This document shows positions 43,491 through 46,631 of a DNA stretch of 46,631 nt, one piece after another. The stretch is from positions 1-46,631 of the forward strand of contig JAFZVV010000001.1 in NCBI GenBank assembly GCA_017617615.1. Direction: 5' to 3'. Each line of letters opens with the position of its first letter. The stretch's first letter is position 1. The notes beneath the pieces are model-generated. The model was not told the origin of the DNA. It did no database searches and worked only from the letters and a program-made list of their open reading frames with translations. Both the position numbers and the translations under genes were made by a program. The stretch comes from Prevotella sp. (GTDB lineage: Bacteria > Bacteroidota > Bacteroidia > Bacteroidales > Bacteroidaceae).

Positions 43491-44208
43491 TTTTCAATCT
43501 TCTCCATATCCATCTTGGGATGCGCCGCCAGAAAGCGGTGACGATGCGCCATCGCCAGTCGATGACCCGCACATGGTCTTTATGCTGGATGGCCTGCATG
43601 ATTTCCTGGGCCACCTTTTCTTTTTGCAATAGCATGGGGTAGTGGTTGCCATCGTTGAGCAAGGCCGTATCCACAAAACCAGGGCGGATGTCGGTAAAGC
43701 GGATGTGGTGCCCCATGGTGTTCGCCAACTGTTCCAGTGCCTGTAGGTAGGTGTTTTGAAAAGCCTTTGTGGCAGAGTACGACGGAGCAGGACCCAGGCC
43801 TTTCGTACCGGCTATCGACGTGATGGCAGCGATATGCCCGCCACCATTTTCGGCCATATAGCGGTAGGCGGTGCCAATCATACGGGTGAATCCCATGGCA
43901 TTGGTGTTCACCGTAGCCATCTCGATGTCGGCTTCGAGCGAAGGATTCTGTTTGCCGATGCCTGGGGCATAGAAGAACAAGTTGATGCCGCCGAGGGTGG
44001 CGATGAGGTCGAGCAGTTGCTGTGGAGCCTCTTCGTCGTTGACGTCGATGGTAGCCACCACCACATGGTCGGGCCACTGCTCTTTCAGTTGCATGAGCAG
44101 ATGGGTGCGGCGCGATGCCACACCCAATGTCCATCCCTCGTCGAGCAGTTGTCGGCACACTTCCATGCCGATGCCCGACGAGGCGCCCAAGACGACGGCT
44201 CTCTTCAT
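43468..44208 (-). CDS. Short-chain dehydrogenase/reductase
   Basis: 246 aa. Rossmann motif VLGASSGIGMEV (about 5-16) and active-site pattern with Ser in AITSIAG and Tyr-x-x-x-Lys in SYSATKAFQ (about 141-149). Likely an NAD(P)-dependent oxidoreductase; substrate unknown. The last 12 residues (RLKIIRTMSD and the codons before it) are encoded by the REP-like repeat, so the original C terminus may have been different. It starts 2 nt after the deoD stop, in one operon. Confidence 0.92.
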   Translation of the reverse strand: MKRAVVLGASSGIGMEVCRQLLDEGWTLGVASRRTHLLMQLKEQWPDHVVVATIDVNDEEAPQQLLDLIATLGGINLFFYAPGIGKQNPSLEADIEMATVNTNAMGFTRMIGTAYRYMAENGGGHIAAITSIAGTKGLGPAPSYSATKAFQNTYLQALEQLANTMGHHIRFTDIRPGFVDTALLNDGNHYPMLLQKEKVAQEIMQAIQHKDHVRVIDWRWRIVTAFWRRIPRWIWRRLKIIRTMSD

Positions 44209-44210
44209 GC

Positions 44211-44918
44211 CTATACCAGCGAGAATGCCACTTTCATCATGTTGGTGAAGGTGGTCTGGCGCTCTTCTGCCGAGAGGGCTTCACCGGTGATGATATTGTC
44301 GGAGATGGTGCAGATGCCCAGGGCACGGTTGCCCGAGCGTGCGGCGTTCATGTAGAGTGCTGCTATCTCCATCTCAACGGCGAGCACGCCCATGTTTATC
44401 CACTTGTCGTTGTGGGCGTTCTCCGAGTAGAACACATCGGCAGACATCACGTTGCCCACTCTGTAGTGGAAGCCCCTGCGCTCGCATTCGTCTACGGCAC
44501 CTCTCAGCAGGTCGAAGTCGGCGATGGGAGCGAAGGTTCCCGGCATCTCATACTGTGCTGCGTAATTGGAGTCGGTGCAGGCTCCCATGGCGATGGCAAG
44601 GTCACCGATGTTCAGGTCAGGATGTATGGACCCTGCCGACCCTACACGGATAATCTGTTTCACGCCGTAGAAGTTGAAGAGTTCATAGGTGTAGATGGAG
44701 ATGGAGGGGATGCCCATGCCATGTCCCATCACGCTCACGCGTTTGCCTTTATAGGTGCCGGTATATCCCAGCATTCCCCTGACTTGGTTGAACAGTTTAG
44801 GGTCCTCAAGGAAGGTTTCTGCCATCAGTTTCACGCGCAGGGGGTCGCCTGCCATGATCACGGTCTCGGCGATGTCGCCGTATTGTGCCCCGATATGGGG
44901 GGTAGGTGTTTTTGCCAT
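44211..44918 (-). CDS. deoD: Purine-nucleoside phosphorylase, DeoD type
   Basis: 235 aa, the typical DeoD length. [22 protein letters not shown] (about 7-28) holds the phosphate-binding Gly/Asp/Arg, [14 protein letters not shown] the hexamer-type loop, and RVGSAGSI and EMEIAALY the base- and ribose-binding sites. The catalytic Asp is in CTISDNII. It splits purine nucleosides with phosphate in salvage. A -7 box is about 83 nt upstream. A SDR gene follows 2 nt after its stop. Confidence 0.96.
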   Translation of the reverse strand: MAKTPTPHIGAQYGDIAETVIMAGDPLRVKLMAETFLEDPKLFNQVRGMLGYTGTYKGKRVSVMGHGMGIPSISIYTYELFNFYGVKQIIRVGSAGSIHPDLNIGDLAIAMGACTDSNYAAQYEMPGTFAPIADFDLLRGAVDECERRGFHYRVGNVMSADVFYSENAHNDKWINMGVLAVEMEIAALYMNAARSGNRALGICTISDNIITGEALSAEERQTTFTNMMKVAFSLV

Positions 44919-45000
44919 AAAATGCTATGTTTAAGGTTGATAAATGTAGTAATAATGTGGGGTGTTGTCTCACCTTAGGCAATAGAATTGCATATTTTCG

Positions 45001-45008
45001 CAAAAATA
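45001..45008 (-). promoter_or_regulatory. -7 box (TATTTTTG) for deoD
   Basis: Complement of CAAAAATA, matching TAnnTTTG, 82 nt from the ATG. The -33 element is not clear, and AT-rich DNA makes chance matches possible. Confidence 0.35.
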
Positions 45009-45064
45009 GGAAAAAAAACTGAAATATGGTTTCGTCTTACCCGTTTTTTTTGTCGCAGAGGCAC

Positions 45065-45091
45065 AAAAAAAGGGTTGCCAGAAGGCAACCC
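45065..45091 (-). terminator. Terminator of the lipoprotein gene
   Basis: GGGTTGCC (45072-45079) pairs with GGCAACCC (45084-45091), with seven Ts following on the minus strand. It lies 20 nt after the gene stop. Confidence 0.9.
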
Positions 45092-45111
45092 CATATCAGA
45101 GGAGTAGATGT

Positions 45112-45672
45112 TTACTTCAGCGTGATGTTTTGGGCAATGATCTTGGCATGGTTGAGGAGAGCCTCCTTGGCAGCCAACTTGTCCATCTTGTGGGCCCCGT
45201 CCGACAGCTTAACCGTGACCAGTCCCTCACCTTTGGGAATTGCGATGTAGACAACCTGGGTGTTGTCTTTGGTCTTGTCGGTATAGAACACATTGAATGT
45301 ATTGCCATTGGCGGTGATATCGTCAATGCTTTGGAAACCTTGCTTCTCCAGTTCGGCCTTGTAGGCATCCATGCCCATACTGTTGAAATCTGGACTTGCG
45401 GTGGTGAAGGGTGGCTCCTTGTAGCCGATTACACATGAATTGTTCACCATGCGGCTACGGGCTTTCCATCCTTCCGGCACCTTGATGGTGTAGTTGGGGC
45501 AGTCGAGCTCTGTCTGGTCCTCGATGGCCACCTCCTGTTGTGCAGGAACTCCTTCTTCTACGGCAGTGGTGTCCTCTCCATCCACTGTCTCGTCTTGTGC
45601 AGCTTTGTTGCTACACGACACCATTGCAACAGTTACTACTGCAATGGCAAAACTGAAAAGCAATTTTCTCAT
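45112..45672 (-). CDS. Lipoprotein of unknown function
   Basis: 186 aa. Signal peptide with lipobox (MVSC, Cys20). An acidic, Glu/Asp/Thr-rich linker follows (about 25-52), then one folded domain (about 55-186) beginning CPNYTIKVPEGWKARSRMVNNSC, which resembles PsbP/DUF1795-type folds in its opening motif only. It is monocistronic, with its own terminator. A possible TACTTTTG -7 box (45785-45792 complement) lies about 110 nt upstream. Function unknown. Confidence 0.85.
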   Translation of the reverse strand: MRKLLFSFAIAVVTVAMVSCSNKAAQDETVDGEDTTAVEEGVPAQQEVAIEDQTELDCPNYTIKVPEGWKARSRMVNNSCVIGYKEPPFTTASPDFNSMGMDAYKAELEKQGFQSIDDITANGNTFNVFYTDKTKDNTQVVYIAIPKGEGLVTVKLSDGAHKMDKLAAKEALLNHAKIIAQNITLK

Positions 45673-45835
45673 TGATAAATGTTGGTTTTTAATGGGTAAT
45701 ATAGTCTTTTTGAAATACCGTCCATTGTAGGTCGTAAACGACAGCCTATCTTTGCGTTGTTTTCCTTATGACGCTTACGGAGTTCAAAAGTACAAAGAAA
45801 AAATCATATTACATTCCTTTTCCTGGAAATTTTTC

Positions 45836-45873
45836 AAAAAGAGAGCCGACACCCATCTTCAGTGCCGGCTCTC
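45836..45873 (-). terminator. Terminator of the DUF4465 gene
   Basis: GAGAGCCG (45841-45848) pairs with CGGCTCTC (45866-45873), with five Ts after the stem on the minus strand. It lies 32 nt after the gene stop. Confidence 0.85.
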
Positions 45874-45904
45874 CGTCGTGTTGTCTTCTATGTTATAGTT
45901 TCCT

Positions 45905-46631
45905 TTATTTCACCACGACCTTGCGCACGCTGCCATCGCTCATGCGCACGATGTTGATGCCGCGCTGCAGGCTGCTGATGGCCTTGCCGTCGAGAGTATG
46001 TATCGATGTTGCAGTCGTCGACGGTGCGGTGAAGTGGTGGCGAATAGATGCTGTCTCATCTGGCACGCCGTTGAAGTCATCCATGCAGAAATATCCCGGT
46101 GTGGTCATGCCCCAGTCGTTCTTTCTCGAACTGTCGAGACGGAAGGTGACAGAGGTGACCTTGCCCAGCGGAGTGAGGTCCACCCACTGCCAGTAGTCGA
46201 GATAGTAATGCTCGGCCTCGTTCTCCGAACGGTAGTCGGCGAGGTAGAACTCCACGCTCTCGGTGGTCTCGTCGGCATGGGTGCCGATGACGGTCACTTT
46301 GTACCAGTCGCCGGTGGTGAAAGCACCCGGTGTCATGCCGTCGCCGTTGAGGATGGCGTCCACAGCCCATGCCTCGTTGGTGGCGTAGAAGCCTGAAATG
46401 ACTTTGCCTTCAGGGTCGTTGACCTCAATCTCCTCGCCCTGCGGGTATACCACGCAGTATTTCTCCGAGCCGTTGACACCGTGTCCGACACAGCTGTTGA
46501 ACTGGTCGGGAGTGAGGTTGACGAAGGAGGTCTCCGTGCGGTTCGAGATGGCGAATCCCGACCAGTAACTCCACTCCGGGAAGTAGTTGCTGTTGAAGGT
46601 GAATCCGCCCAGTTCGAAGCAGGAATCATCG
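45905..46631 (-). CDS. DUF4465 domain protein, C-terminal part (cut by window end)
   Basis: 241 aa are visible; the frame stays open to the window end, so the N terminus is outside. The sequence FPEWSYWSGFAISN, then GSEKYCVVYPQGEE, AWAVDAILNGDG, DWYKVTVIG and WQWVDLTPLG is the typical DUF4465 (PCMD-like) beta-sandwich. The C-terminal tail TSIHTLDGKAISSLQRGINIVR...VRKVVVK resembles the sorting or anchoring tails of secreted Bacteroidales proteins. Probably exported and cell-surface or polysaccharide related; function unproven. The start listed as a GTG at 46453 is internal, not the true start. Confidence 0.88.
   Translation of the reverse strand, partial: DDSCFELGGFTFNSNYFPEWSYWSGFAISNRTETSFVNLTPDQFNSCVGHGVNGSEKYCVVYPQGEEIEVNDPEGKVISGFYATNEAWAVDAILNGDGMTPGAFTTGDWYKVTVIGTHADETTESVEFYLADYRSENEAEHYYLDYWQWVDLTPLGKVTSVTFRLDSSRKNDWGMTTPGYFCMDDFNGVPDETASIRHHFTAPSTTATSIHTLDGKAISSLQRGINIVRMSDGSVRKVVVK

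Overview
ORGANISM. The window looks like chromosomal DNA from a member of the Bacteroidales, most likely a Prevotellaceae relative. The evidence is: promoters of the Bacteroidetes type (TTTG, 19-21 bp, TAnnTTTG) and almost no Shine-Dalgarno sequences; the run DUF177/YceD - L32 - FabH - Era - Der without plsX; an ilvDBN - acyl-ACP thioesterase - ilvC operon; DUF5020 and DUF4465 proteins; and many small lipoproteins. The genus is an inference, since no 16S rRNA is present. LAYOUT. 1-380: 3' end of 23S rRNA, 5S rRNA and a terminator. 380-4460: a zinc-ribbon/SH3 membrane protein, an L,D-transpeptidase, a fused SpmA-SpmB membrane protein and an orphan sensor histidine kinase. 4475-9030: YceD, L32, FabH, Era, Der and a small lipoprotein, ending in a 19-bp perfect hairpin. 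9130-11765 (minus strand): MlaF/MlaE lipid-transport ABC components and two lipoproteins, one with a permuted papain-like fold. 11770-11842: a palindromic divergent promoter. 11866-17991: branched-chain amino acid operon (ilvD, ilvB, ilvN, acyl-ACP thioesterase, ilvC). 18088-27439 (minus strand): RecQ, RecJ, a TPR-like secreted protein, a secreted C1B peptidase with an M24B aminopeptidase, an HUH (Y1) transposase-like protein and TrmD. 27607-32853: a secreted protein of unknown function, a Tsx-like DUF5020 outer-membrane protein and a heterodimeric ABC exporter. 32942-39574: GH3 and two GH43 glycosidases facing each other, apparently for plant arabinoxylan or arabinan side chains. 39575-42807: a long regulatory region, LigA and a B3/B4-domain protein. 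42798-46631 (minus strand): a Nudix hydrolase, SDR oxidoreductase, DeoD, a lipoprotein and the C-terminal part of a DUF4465 protein. MOST UNUSUAL CONTENT. Two intergenic regions 8 kb apart (35520-35966 and 43203-43499) carry inverted copies of one dispersed repeat. Each copy has a non-coding core with imperfect inverted ends, 11-bp tandem units and a 14-bp palindrome, joined to short arrays of 28-bp units. Each 28-bp unit holds a small hairpin whose two arms change together, so the structure is kept while the sequence varies. The arrays lie on the 3' ends of genes and provide their TGA stop codons. The same window encodes an HUH transposase of the kind that spreads REP palindromes, here with an additional C-terminal Rossmann-like domain. 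A second recurrent signal is a promoter spacer, CTCGCTTA(A/T)TCG, placed just upstream of the -7 box at several genes. At ilvD it is folded into a near-perfect palindrome that fires both ways.
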